Shown here: piece after piece, positions 20,182 to 31,219 of the stretch
Layout of the letters: the number at the start of each line of letters is the position of its first letter
How positions within the stretch are numbered: position 1 is the stretch's first letter
NCBI GenBank assembly: GCA_963978545.1
Contig: OZ021729.1
Coordinates: 88,070,466 to 88,134,465, forward strand
Direction: 5' to 3'
Source of the DNA: Linyphia triangularis
Taxonomy: Eukaryota; Arthropoda; Arachnida; Araneae; Linyphiidae
Length of the DNA: 64,000 nt
Program-made: the position numbers and the translations under genes
The notes under the pieces: model-generated
What the model saw: the letters and a program-made list of their open reading frames with translations, nothing else
What the model was told of the DNA's origin: nothing
Databases searched by the model: none

Positions 20182-21105
20182 TTACCTTGGGCCTTGCTCC
20201 CAAAGGTATTGTTTTTAATTGTTCAAAAGTGCGGTCCAGTGTCAGTCTCCACTTAATGTTTGGCTATGCATTTTGTGGACCTGCACCTGATTGAGGTATA
20301 CGTATAGGCTTCAAATCGCAAAAATCGGAGAAGATTTGTAAGGTCGTAAAAAACAAAAGCAAAATAAAAACAACACAAAAGAAGGAAACCCTATGATGGA
20401 GGAGCATACTAAAAAGGAAATATATAATAATTAGTATAATAATAACAGTTTTTTTATATAAAAAATACTTTTTTAAAAGTTATTCTCAGATTGTAGTTTT
20501 TTATATTTTGCATTTCATTGAAACAGTAATAACTCCAGTTTAAATAGTATTTTTTGAAATTTGTGTTTTTGTTGTATAATCTGCATACATTGTTGAATGT
20601 TTCGACCCTAAATACTAAGTGATTTGTAAATAAATATTTTTTTATTTGAATTTTAAAGATAAAGTTCTGTATAAAAAAAAATTGGATTTTTCTAATAGAT
20701 TCAGTTAAAGCAAGATATCACAAAATTTACACACTGTAAAATTCTGTTAATAGGATCAAAACATAGAGCAGGGTATTATTGAAGACCAAAACTGTATCTG
20801 TGGGTGAATTAGAATTTTTGTCATTACCGTTCGAAATTAAACTAATTAGTTGATTAAATGTTAATTATTAAAATAGAAGAAATTAAAAAAAAAAAAATAT
20901 TGGAAACAGTTTAACAAATAATGTATTTTTCAAGGTGCAAAGGTCTAATTTTTAAATTGAAAATTAAAAAAAAAAATGGTGAAACCTATACGTATACCTT
21001 AAATAAAAAGATATGTATGCTGATGTAGTTCAGCTGTATTGATATTTTATAAAACTCAAATAAAATACTACTTCGCAATAAGCTTGGACTTAAAGCCCAG
21101 GATAA
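20182..21105. mobile_element. Second copy of the 12.9-kb MITE, interrupted by a deleted Kolobok
   Basis: The left end TTACCTTGGGCCTTG and the right end TTAAAGCCCAGGATAAA are degenerate versions of the 17-bp TIR at 12914. The interior matches (GTGCGGTCCAGTGTC; AAAAAGATATGTATGCTGAT). A 704-bp Kolobok derivative splits it at 20295-20998. The 12914 copy has no Kolobok at this position and serves as the empty site. Confidence 0.8.
20295..20998 (+). mobile_element. Internally deleted Kolobok derivative
   Basis: The left end GGTATACGTATAGGCTTCAA and right end, reverse-complemented, GGTATACGTATAGGTTTCAC match the full element at 9416. Flanks are TTGA (20291-20294, one change) and TTAA (20999-21002). 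Only ~50 bp of the left end remains before a junction into the last ~20 codons of the transposase and the 3' untranslated region. It is non-autonomous but could be mobilised by the 9829 enzyme, since both TIRs survive (inference). Confidence 0.9.
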
Positions 21106-21415
21106 ACTGTATATCAGCCCTAATCCAATTTTTCCAAGTTTGTGACAAAATGATAGTGAAGAAGTTACTTCATGAAACAGATTTTTAACAATTATTTCAG
21201 AATATGAAACAACGGTGGGCCGTATCTCCTTTTTTTTCTTCTCATATAGTTCACGCAAAGCATTTAAAGCCCAACGGACAATTCCCTCATTTTTTAAAAA
21301 AATGCTGACATTTGTTTATATTTATGAAGAATTTCTTTTCGATTTTAAATATTCAAACAAAAGTTCTTTAAAAAAAATTACTTATTTAAATATTAAGAAA
21401 AGAAATTGCTCCGAA

Positions 21416-21811
21416 TCCCCCGTCCGATCGCAATCCGATCAAAACGATCCGCTATAGGTGGTACGTCACGACATCCTTCCGTTTCTATGACTATCGTGAG
21501 GTTTCTGCCAAATAGTTGGTGTATGGTAGACAATTGCCATATCCCGTGCCGGTTGGCGCACTTTGCGAGAAACTTGCAAAACTGGTTTTCCGCTGCTGCG
21601 TTTCAAGCCAAATTGTTTCAGATGAAGTAAAGTCACATTCTTTTCGGGACGAATGTGTAGTTTTTCCCGCCAAAATAAACAAGCGAACTTTGGCTGCAAA
21701 TTAAAAAAAAAAAAAAAGGGCAGTGAGCAGAATTTTTTTTTTATGTCCTTTTTGAAACATTTAGAATTGAATAATAATAATAATAAAATTAAAACGCGGG
21801 AATTTTCCATT
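21416..21811 (-). repeat. Dispersed repeat, partner of 2147-2533
   Basis: It is homologous to 2147-2533 on the opposite strand, from CCCCGTCCGATCGCAATC to GCGGGAATTTTCCATTGG. The several overlapping short frames across 21406-21877 are not shared with the other copy and are not called. Confidence 0.75.
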
Positions 21812-21851
21812 GGTAACGTAGTCCATAAAACCTTCGCTCCATCAGCAGCAT

Positions 21852-22031
21852 TGCCGACCAAACGGTATAGTGGTTAGCATGCTAGCTTCTAGGCCACGAA
21901 GTTGCGGGTTCCGAGTCACGTGTTAGGCATGGGTGTTTGTAAATGTATGTTGGCTTGTCTAATGACGAATGTATTCGGCGCATTATAGCCCTCGTGTTGC
22001 TGACGGCGCCAGATAATCTGAAAACAACCAA
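21852..22031 (+). mobile_element. tRNA-derived SINE, family 1, copy 3
   Basis: Full length, with target duplication CCATCAGCAGCAT (21839-21851 and 22032-22044). B-box region reads GGTTCCGAGTCACG. Tail AACAACCAA. Confidence 0.92.
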
Positions 22032-22362
22032 CCATCAGCAGCATCATTCATTTCCTTTTTAGAAGTCATTTAAATTTAAATCACTTGTTAGCATGATTCT
22101 CTGTAAAACTCAGCGAGTGCTTAGTTCAGTAGAGAGGATGCAGAAAGTTGAGGTAAAGCAAGGAATGAACTTTAGATTACGATGGATAGTTATAGTAATT
22201 TCAAAATGCGTAGACGACTACTCAAGTAGTTATTATTGAACACATTTAATTTGGTATAGACAAATAGAAAGCATAACTGGAAACAAAACGGAACAGGTTT
22301 TTATAGTTTTTGAATAATTTCGTAGTTAAAGCATGCTTTTCCAAAGTGCAATGTTTCAATGC

Positions 22363-22540
22363 CCACCTGATGGCTGAGTGGTTAACGCTCTTGTCTCGCA
22401 TGCAAAAGGTGCCGAGTTTGAAAAATAGGTCAAGCCTGGATGTTCGTTGGGGTTCGAAATCCACGTTAAGCTGCCAAACAAGCCGTTATTGTGCATAGAA
22501 ATAGGTCGTTGAGCGTCAAAAAACCAACCAAAACCAGGAT
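22363..22540 (+). mobile_element. tRNA-derived SINE, family 2, copy 1
   Basis: The tRNA-like head has A-box-like TGGCTGAGTGGTTAACGC and anticodon-arm-like CTTGTCTCGCATGCAAAAGG, as in tRNA-Ser/Leu type heads, followed by a diverged B box (GAGTTTGAAAAATAGG). The body matches the minus-strand copy at 48866-49026 (ATCCACGTTAAGCTG, GCCGTTATTGTGCA, AGGTCGTTGAGCG). The tail AAAAAACCAACCAAAACC is related to that of SINE family 1. The target duplication is ATGTTTCAATGC/ATGTTTTAATGC (22351-22362, 22541-22552). Confidence 0.87.
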
Positions 22541-22559
22541 ATGTTTTAATGCATAGGTA

Positions 22560-24294
22560 CTTCAACCATTGAAAATGGAAAAGAAAAAAAAAAAAAAAAA
22601 AAACTGAAGCTGCATATCGATCAAAATAAATTACTAAATGCAATACTGCAGAAGAATAAAACAACTAGTTGCAAAACTCGATTATTTTAAACGTCAATTT
22701 TATTTATTTACACCCCATCCATCCATCTCCAAATCAATGGGATGAATCTCATCAATTGATGTACAATTCTCATTATCCAATATATCAAGGCATCCATCCC
22801 CTCCTATCAATCCCAATCGATCCACAAGTCGTGTAATTAAAACCCAATTTCTCTTTTGAGGACTCTACTCCTTCGACAGCGAGTCAAAACAATCAATGAC
22901 ACTACAATAATTTATTTTCTTTTTTACCATCGCGAAACACAGCCAAAAGGCAGTCAGAAACTTTTCTGGAAACTTTTTGTTTTGTTTTTAGCTTTTCTGA
23001 AAAATCAATCAAAGCCAATCCATCTAGTATTTCCGACGTAACTTTTTGTTTTCCTTAAGGTAGGACGTATTTATAAACGGCGAGACTTATGATTCGACTG
23101 TCTCGTTTTTTTGTTATTTTTTTGTTTTGGAAGAACTGGAATTAAAGAAGATTCTTGAAATACAAGTCGAAAAATGATTATGAAGATAGGTCCTCTTACG
23201 TTAGATGGGTATCAGTTGGGGCAATTGTTGCCAAACCTAAATGTTTACACTTTTAAATGACGCGTACATATATCATCAAGTCTAAATATTTACAGTTTGT
23301 TATAGGAATTATAAATGACTTGACGTGTGTTAGTTATGATAAGTTATAGCTATTTGGCTGATTTTATCCTGTGTACTTTTCCGTTAAAAGGGTAACAAAA
23401 ACCGCCAGGTCTGAATGCAAGTTATGTTATAGCCAAGCTGAAATGTTTCCACGAAATAATATTTTAACCTCGTGAACTTTTATTAGATACATTTGCACAC
23501 ATTTGGGCAATTCTATCCTATAACCACGAGACATTTTAGCTCTTTCTTTCTGCTCGTAAAAAAAATTAGAATTCTAAAATTATTATGAATCTAGCAATTA
23601 TGCTTTTGTTTTATATAACTCTACTTGGTGACAAAATTATATGAAAAAATAAATATTTTAACTAGATCAAATATGCATTTGCTTTTTAGATCAAATATGC
23701 TGATACACTTGACACGTCCGTGTCACGTGCACCAGACGATACAAATGCATATTTGACAAAGTTAAAATAATTATTTTTCCATATAACTATGTATTTACGT
23801 AACTTTGTATTAGCGTAAAAGTAAGCATTCGAACGTTTGTACTCTTCCGTTGGACGGGTACTAGATAAAAAAAAATCATCAAATAGCGGCAATATCTTAT
23901 TCAAATTAATAACCGTCAGTTCATTTATATGTCCCCCCTCTCCCCAGTTTTTATTTGTGTGCATTTCAGAGGGTAAGACAGAAATTGAATCCATGCTGCC
24001 TTTATTATTATTAACGTTCCATAGTGTTGATTCAACGCCTGTTCAACACTCATTCCGACAAGATTAACGAAATCGAATCGCGAACAGATAATCAGCTTAA
24101 TTTCGTTTTCTTAGAAAGCCAGCACTGGACGTCCGCGCACTAGTAAACCGCTTCATCATCTTAATCCGAACACAAGTGAAACTTGGAGAAAAACTGCATC
24201 TAAACAGCACTGAAAACAACTTCCATAAACCTAAGGCCAAAGCGAGAAAGGGGGAAGTATATTCACCCCACTGCACCAAAGACACCATAAAACT
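22560..24294. other. Non-coding stretch
   Basis: A-run at 22582-22602, then unique A+T-rich DNA. No frame carries a recognisable domain. No paired termini seen. Confidence 0.5.
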
Positions 24295-24520
24295 CGTAAA
24301 AGCTAACCCTATTAGTACGTGCGTTAATGAGCGAGAGTAAGCTAAAAACGTAAGAATTATTCTGAGCGGGAAAAAAAATGGATCCCGGCAGCAATTATTT
24401 ATGATTTGTTTTAATGGAATATGTTATGAATTATTCATTTTGGGCTCTCACCATGGGGTCGCTCTTATTAAGTGGAGATGATGAAAATGCCGTTACCGGG
24501 GAGCAAAGAAGCTTAAAGAA
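24295..24520. other. Candidate conserved non-coding block
   Basis: Unique, non-repetitive sequence with normal base complexity. It includes homeodomain-type cores (GTTAATGAG, GCAATTATTTATG, GAATTATTCATTT) and a GAGCGGGAAAA block. It shows no match elsewhere in the window. A regulatory role is only a guess from composition; an exon of an unseen gene is an alternative. Confidence 0.25.
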
Positions 24521-25034
24521 TGGGTACGGAGTTATGATTTTAATATTTTGGGAAGTAAATAGAATTTTTTTTCTGTGCAACGCCCGGCTATTGTTTTATG
24601 AGATATTAAGAGGAGAGAGCATCAATTATATTAATATGCTTTTTTTGTTTTTGTTTTTTTGGAAATTTAGTTTTGCCTCGTCGGAGATTTCTCATGTCCA
24701 TTGCATGACTTACCATATCTATTTCCACTGGGATGCGTTTTTTAGTTTTCAATTTGATAACTCGAAGATACATTCTACAACCAATAATTAAAAACTATAT
24801 CCTTGATAAAGCATTTGTAATAGAAATTATATTTTATTGTGGTGGAAGAAAGATAACAGAACGAAAAAAGCAACGACTGATGATATTTAATTGATAGTTT
24901 CAAATTCAGCTTAAAAACTTAATACGCATTACATGTAAAACAGAACATTTAAATTTAGAATATCTAGCATATAATTCAAGCACAAAATTATTTCATTTCT
25001 GGAGGTCTTCTAATCATTTTTACATTCAGTTACA

Positions 25035-25345
25035 CCATATGTGGACATAGGGTAATGAAAGTATTGCTTTCGCTTAAAGAAGTTTTTACAAAGGTATAAA
25101 AATTGGAAACCAACGATGGTTTCTCTCCTACAAGAAAGAGTAATCTAAGAATTATCATTAAAGTATTTAGTCCTATGGCGGTGTTTTGGGCCAATGCAAG
25201 AATTATTGCAAAAAATATTGCCAAATTGTTTCTAATAAATGAAAATATGAAAATGATAATGACATTTTTCCACGTCAAAGTTAAATGAAAGTGACCAGTA
25301 TTATAGTGTAATTAAAAGTTGTGAGATGTTCCACACACCCAATTT
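25035..25345 (-). repeat. Family Y-related repeat, partial
   Basis: On the minus strand it reads GGGTGTGTGGAACATCTCAC then CTATAATACTGGTCA, matching the left end of family Y copies at 8680 and 57675. The opposite end has GGGTAATGAAAGTA, similar to family Y right ends. The interior (25070-25270) differs from the other copies, so it may be a distinct subfamily. Confidence 0.5.
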
Positions 25346-25349
25346 TTAT

Positions 25350-25790
25350 AATTGAGTAATAATATTTCTTTTAAAAAACATATAAGGAACGAATGTAATA
25401 ATGACGTCTGAGTTGTTAGAGAAATTTTCATTTCTTATATATTAAATTTTAAAGATGCTTGTATACAGGCCTAGACTGTCTCTATGAGGTGTGTTTAAAA
25501 CATTATAAAACTGTTTGTTGAAATTACATGTTTGTGTTAGGTAGGGGAGATAATAAACTTACTAAAACCTAACCCTACATTTATAAGATATTACAGTAAA
25601 GCATCGTTTATACCAAAACAAATTTGGATCCGAGAGTTTTCGGAAAACCAGGATTATAAGAGGAGTATGAAAGAAAGAAACTGTGATATTAAACACAATA
25701 TTGTGTGCATTTTGTCGTCTTACAAGTAACCTTACATTAAATAATACTACATTAAAATAGGCCTAAAGTTTAGAAAAGAAGCCCACGTTT
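25350..25790 (-). repeat. Dispersed segment, inverted partner of 27505-27920
   Basis: About 430 bp is present in opposite orientation at 27505-27920, inside the 27320-30387 element. Shared blocks: CAGGCCTAGACTGTCTCTAT, ACTCCTCTTATAATCCTGG-type sequence, CAGTAAAGCATCG and TGTCGTCTTACAAGTAACC. It may be a fragment of another copy of that element. It has no gene. Confidence 0.75.
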
Positions 25791-27311
25791 TTTTTTTTTT
25801 TAATTTACAGACATGAACGGTTGATTGGTATTCGGATAATAGATGTTTTACTATATTTCAACGCATTTGCAATGTTTAAATTTAATTCAAAAATATTTAT
25901 CAAAGAAATGCTTTCCTTAAAGAAACCTTATGTCAATGTTCGACAAGAGTTTTGTGCAACAAAGATGAATTTGAGTAATCCAATTACAAAGCCAGTTATG
26001 TACAATACACTTGAACTGTGTTTGATGGAGAAACGAAACCTCTTTTATTTCCCAAACGGTTTTTCACAATCTTTTTTTTTTTTTTTTAATTCTTCACAAC
26101 ATTAAGCAGAAGGATTTGTATCGAAAGCTCTTCGGAATAAAATTTATTAAGGCGAGAGAATATTAGATAATTTTGTGTTGATTGGATTTTGTGTTGATTT
26201 TGTGATTAGATTTTGTGTTGAATTTTCACAAGAAAATTCAACACAAAGTTAATCTTTGTTTATTTCGAACATTTTCCACTTACTGCTTAACGTTAAAAGT
26301 GGTCAACTCAGATAAAGCAAGAAACATTCGACGCATGCGCACTTACAAAATAATCTCCGACACTAATAACGAAAGAAAAAAAAAGTGAAGCCTTCAATTT
26401 TTACTTGGATCGAGTTTATATCAACCTCTTCCCCATTGCTCCTTACACGGGGTAACTCACAACCTTTCATAAAAAGTATAGCTTAATAATTCAGCTTACA
26501 TCTCTTCTTTTTTTGAAGAAAAACACCGAAAAAACACATCAGCACAAGATATAAAGTTCTGCTTGTTTTATTTATTGCCATCTGGAAGAAACTATAATTT
26601 TTTTTTTTTTCTTTCTTGAGCTTCCATACCCAATCCATCACTGAAGACAGCTGACAATCTGGATTTCCTCTCATTCCAGTATCGGCCCCGGATTGATTTT
26701 AATCTATACAACTATCCAGAAACTTGGAGTTTCCCCGGAGAAGAAGGAAAAAAAAAAAGGATAGCTAGAGAAGAAAAAAAAATGTGGCTCCTGAGAAAAG
26801 GCTAGGCGCGGATTTAGTCCTGGAGTGATCGAGTTCCTTTGGTAAAAAAGTTGAAATTGTGTGTGGCAGTGTATAAAAATAGTTTTATTACCTCTATAAA
26901 GAACGTTTGGAGCGCAATGCGATCGCAGAGGAGATGTATTTAGGTGCGTTATTCATATTTCGGCTTTTCTTAGGAACTAAATTATAATTCACTTTTGAAA
27001 AATTGATTTCTCGCATGTTTAAGGTTAAAAAGTAAGCTGAAATAAAAGGGCTAGTTGAAAAGGTAAAATCAAAACGCAGAATTTCAAGCAACTAAAATAC
27101 ATTCCTTGATGGCTAAGTTACTTTAATTAATCGCAAGATGAAATTTAGAGAGTAACATGATATATTTGCAACATTACCTATTTACAAAAGAAGCGCCTAC
27201 ATAACTGACTCCTTACATGAGGAAAAAACTAACCATATCAAAATGGCGTCATTTTCTGAACATTATCTAATACTCTCTCGCCCAGGGGCTTTTATTTAAT
27301 AACGATAAATG
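25791..27311. other. A+T-rich non-coding stretch
   Basis: Homopolymer runs at 26071-26086 and 26597-26610. A small inverted repeat with ATTTTGTGTTGA / TCAACACAAAG occurs near 26170-26250. No gene or element ends recognised. Confidence 0.5.
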
Positions 27312-27319
27312 TTGTTTAG

Positions 27320-30188
27320 TAGGGCGTGTTGAAAAAACTTTTTTTTTGGAAATTCAAAATTACAAGTTGATAAAAAGTTGTCACTTTGGACACATATTTA
27401 CCAAAAAATGTGAGTTTAGGCCTCCCGGAATGGATCTGAAATTTCATTTTTTTCTTAAAAACGAAGATTTTTAATTAAAAAAAAATTACGCAAAAATTTG
27501 TTTTCAAGTATTATTTTATGTAAGGTTACCTGTAAGACGACAAAATACATACAATACTGTGTTCAATATCGCAGTTTCTTTCTTTCATACTCCTCTTTAT
27601 AATCCTGGTTTTCAGAAAATTCTCGAATTCAAATTTATTTTGGATAACCGATGCTTTACTAATATCTTGGACATGTAGGGTTATGTCTTGATAAGTTTAT
27701 TATCTCACTTACCCAACAAACATATAATGCAACAAACAGTTTTATAAATGTTTTAAACACACCTCATAGAGACAGTCTAGGCCTGTATACAAGCACCTTT
27801 AAAATTTATTATATAAGAAATGGAAAATTCTCTAACAACTTAGACGTCAGTATTACATTCGTTTCATTTTCTTTTATCTTTTTTCGTTTCATTTTCATTT
27901 TCTTTTATTATTACTCAAGTATAAAGTTCAAAATATTAATTAAAAGTAATAAAAAAAATATTAAAAAAAAAAAAAAATATCTGTCATGTAATATTTAGGT
28001 CTCCTGGAATCCACATGAAAACTCGAATTTTTTACCAAATACGAATATATTTTAATTTTCAACCCACCCATTAAGTTAATTTAAATTATTTTATATATAG
28101 TCTAGATATACTAATACTGCATTTTGAAATATTGGAAATATTTTTTTTAATTGGGAATAACTGTAGGGTTACGTGACCCTGAAGACACTTCATGGAAATC
28201 ACGTGATCCTTCGAACGACTCCACTTCCTTCGCCAGTAGTCTCTTAGATCATTATAATAAAAGTATATGTCATTTGTTGATATCTAACGATTTTTTTTTT
28301 ATTTATAACTGGATAGTTAAGTCAAGTGTCATTTTATTATCATGAGTAAAAAAACGTATTATACAAGAAAAACTACTGATGCCCCGATAATCGGTCAACC
28401 TGTTGATGCTTTGCCTTCTAAAGTTGATTTGCTATGTTATTTTGAATGCGTGAGAAATCAACTGAAATCTGAGCAATGTCATCAAACAGAAAAGAAGTGA
28501 ATTGCAAAAGAAGTGTGGCTCGAAAGCTAGAAGAAATTTGGAAGAAGGCTTCCATTCCGGTTTCAAGCATGAAAAATATTATTTTTATGATTTCAAAACT
28601 ACACGAGCGATGTGAAAAGATTTAAAAAATATCAGTGTGTAACTCAAAAAATGCCATGAGTTTCAAAACGGAAAGTTGATTTTAAGGAGTTGTTGAGCAC
28701 CGATCAGAAATATATGTGGCAAATATGCTAGGCTGTAACTAAGAGGCGAATGCCCCCAAGGATTAGCAAGCAGAAACCCTGAAAACATTTCCCATGCAAA
28801 ATGGCTGACAATGGCAAATCGAATTTTACGTTTGTACATCGCATCAATTGATCAAATCCCTCAGTTGAAAAAATTAGTCGAGTTTGTCGTGAAAGTTTAT
28901 GCTTTCCCGTGATTTACTATACAATGCCAACCAAAAATTATTTATGCATATCAACACTATTTTAAGATAGTCCAAAGGATCAAGTACTTGGAAGATTTTA
29001 AAGCTGTTGTTCAATCACTTCTATAGAGAAATGCTTGTATGGTACACACAAATCATTGGGAATGTTAATTTGGGAATGTTGTTTGATTCACGTAAACATA
29101 TTAGATGTCTGGTAAGCAAAAGAATATAAAAATGCTCGACGAAGTTAAAAGCAAAGAGGGTTTTCAAACCACCACAAGCTAATTTTGAGGCAAAGGACTA
29201 TAGAGATATTATTGATTGGCAATCTACAACAGTTACGGAACCACCTCTCTTAAGTGACTTAAGCCAACACGAGCTACAGTTGAAACAGGAACTAGCGATA
29301 GAAAAGAGTTTAAAATTCATTCTCACACACAAGCAGTGGAAAGATTTGTAAATGAGATTACGGAAGATTCTAAGAGCGTTTGAACGAGATGGGTTCATTC
29401 GATCAAGATTGCTGGACAGAAAATACCTTCCAAAGTTTGAAACGAAATGTCACTTCACATCTGCAACTCTAACAGTCCAGGAGTAAATATCAAGCAAGAT
29501 CTCATTTTCTATAATGATGAAATATAAAACATTTTAGAAACAATAATGAACCTCATCTAACCTTTTTTATATTAAGCTTATTGTAAATTACTTACTATAA
29601 AATTTCCTCTATAACCAGTCTAATAAAAAAATGTAGTTGCAGGCTAAGAGAGGAACTCGTAACTGTGATGCTACATACATGTGAAATAATCCTATTCCGA
29701 GAAGAGAGGAGGAGGGGAGAGAAGTGAAATGAAAGCAACATAACATTCTAAAATGTTCATTCAATTATTAAGATCAAGTAGATATTGTAACCAAAATACA
29801 TTTTCAAAGTTGATGTTTTCATAATTGCTATCTTTATTTCTTTGGAAAATAAAATTCTTTTTAATTTTCAATTTGATTTCGTTTTATTTCTCTTACTTCA
29901 TAAATAGGCTTAATTTCATAAAATAAAAAAAATAAGTTGGGCTTAGTAAACAGGCAAACTTGTTTCTTTTTAAATACTTTGTATTTGTATAGTTACAATT
30001 AAATAGTTCATGGACAAAAGTAGATTGGATGTTAATGAAACCGTCAACAAAAAAAAAAGCCCTTACTTTTGCGAAAAATTTATAATTTTACTGCTAATCC
30101 GAAATACGACTTGACATATATAGGTTTTTTTTTTTGTTTTTTTTAAACTTTACATTTTTGTACAAACAAAATTTTACTTTAGTTTTAC

Positions 30189-30220
<32 letters not shown>

Positions 30221-30387
30221 AAATCTTCGTTTTTAAAAAAAAAAATGAAATTTTAGATCCATTCCGGGAGACTTAAATATTTTTAAATTTAACTAAAAAA
30301 TTTTTGGTGAATATGCGATACCATAGTGACAACTTTTTATCAACTTGAAATTTTGAATTTCTAAAAAAAGTTTTTTCTTACGCCCTA
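27320..30387 (+). mobile_element. 3.07-kb hAT-like transposon with ~170-bp TIRs and 8-bp TSD
   Basis: Long inverted ends (about 27320-27485 and 30220-30387) start TAGGGCGT. They share TTCAAAATTWCAAGTTGATA, AAAAGTTGTCACT, TCCCGGAATGGATCT and AAAACGAAGATTTTTAATT. The flanking target duplication is TTGTTTAG, exact, at 27312-27319 and 30388-30395. Between the ends is one decayed intronless gene on the plus strand (28342-29486). Tips beginning TAGGG and 8-bp duplications are hAT-type traits; TIRs this long are unusual for hAT. An extra inverted-end-like block (TTTAGGTCTCCTGGAAT, ~27997) suggests subterminal repeats. Confidence 0.85.
28342..29486 (+). pseudogene. Decayed divergent hAT-like transposase (WLTxANRILRLY / HTQAVER family)
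   Basis: Frames must be switched and stops ignored, so it is dead. N-terminal part from ATG 28342: MSKKTYYTRKTTDAPIIGQP, then KVDLLCYFECVRNQLKSEQ and, in another frame, IWKKASIPVSSMKNIIFMIS. After ~28690 the middle reads LLSTDQKYMWQIC, HAKWLTMANRILRLYIASI, LVEFVVKVYAF, IKYLEDFKAVV. The C-terminal part has YRDIIDWQ, VTEPPLLSDLS, HTQAVERFVNEITEDS and RDGFIRSRLLDRKYLPKFE. I recognise this as an uncharacterised multicopy arthropod protein family whose full members carry a GDN motif and an H-x-NELPLRHL-like motif between these parts. That segment appears deleted here between ~28650 and 28690. The order D ... C/H ... RW-like ... recalls hAT transposases. Family identity is from memory; the transposase role is inferred from the flanking TIRs. 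Confidence 0.7.
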
Positions 30388-30699
30388 TTGTTTAGTCCTA
30401 CAATTTACTGCCTTAACAAATATCATTTGTTATTATATTTTTATTTTAGAGGAATTATTAGATAAATATATAGATCTAATGCTTAACTTACTAGCCATAA
30501 TATGTGGTTTAAAACATACAAATTTGCATACTCAGTATATCAACATTAATAAAAAAAATCATTAAAAGAATTAAAAAAACTAGTTTTTTTTATTATAATT
30601 TAAGAAGAAATTTAATAGAAAACAAACTGGCGTTTCAGCTATAAAGAAACGTGGTGTAAAAAAGCATATTGTTTCTACTTTTCACACCCTTTTCAACGT

Positions 30700-31122
30700 A
30701 CCCTGCTCAAATTCCTTTAAGATGATACAGTTTTTACAAAATTTATCTACAATATATTCGTTTTAAAATTCTCACAAAATTTCTCAGAACAACACTAAAC
30801 ACGCTATCCAGCTTCAACTGAAGCTTCGCTGCATACAACTTCGGTTACAGAGTAAATTCAGGCACAACGAAAGCAAACAAGAGCTCAGATATGTTCAAAG
30901 CAACTTTCAACTGAACACCGATTTCACGCCTCAGTCGCATTTATAGCAGCGCGAAAACTTTCTCGAAAAATCCAGTCAACCGACCATGTAAGGGAAACGT
31001 CTCGAAATTTCCTGATTGATGCAGGCGTTGCCAACTTTTTCTGGTCTGTAGTATCGCTATTAACAAATAAATTTAATAAAATAGAACTTAAAATGAAATA
31101 CGTACAAAAAGTTTGCGTAGCA
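30700..31122 (-). mobile_element. Solo LTR-like element, copy 2 (diverged)
   Basis: Minus-strand homology to the LTR family: TTGCTACGCAA start, TTAATAGCGATACTACAG, GTTGGCAACGCCTG, GGAAATTTCGAGACG, a near-perfect heat-shock element TTCGAGAAAGTTT (~30956-30968) and TATAAAT downstream. It continues through CTTTCGTTGTGCCTGAAT and AAAAACTGTATCATC. The right terminus does not show CATAACA, so the end is diverged or truncated. Confidence 0.65.
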
Positions 31123-31219
31123 ATACGTACATTCATATCATGCACTATTTGGCAAACAGCCTCTGTTAATTAAAACAATTACAATAACCAAAATTTTAAT
31201 AATTAAACCTTACGACTAG

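Noticed and set aside
25030..25278. Hydrophobic minus-strand frame resembling a membrane protein
   Set aside because: It lies in a family Y-related repeat, is not conserved in other copies, and its hydrophobicity follows from T-rich codons.
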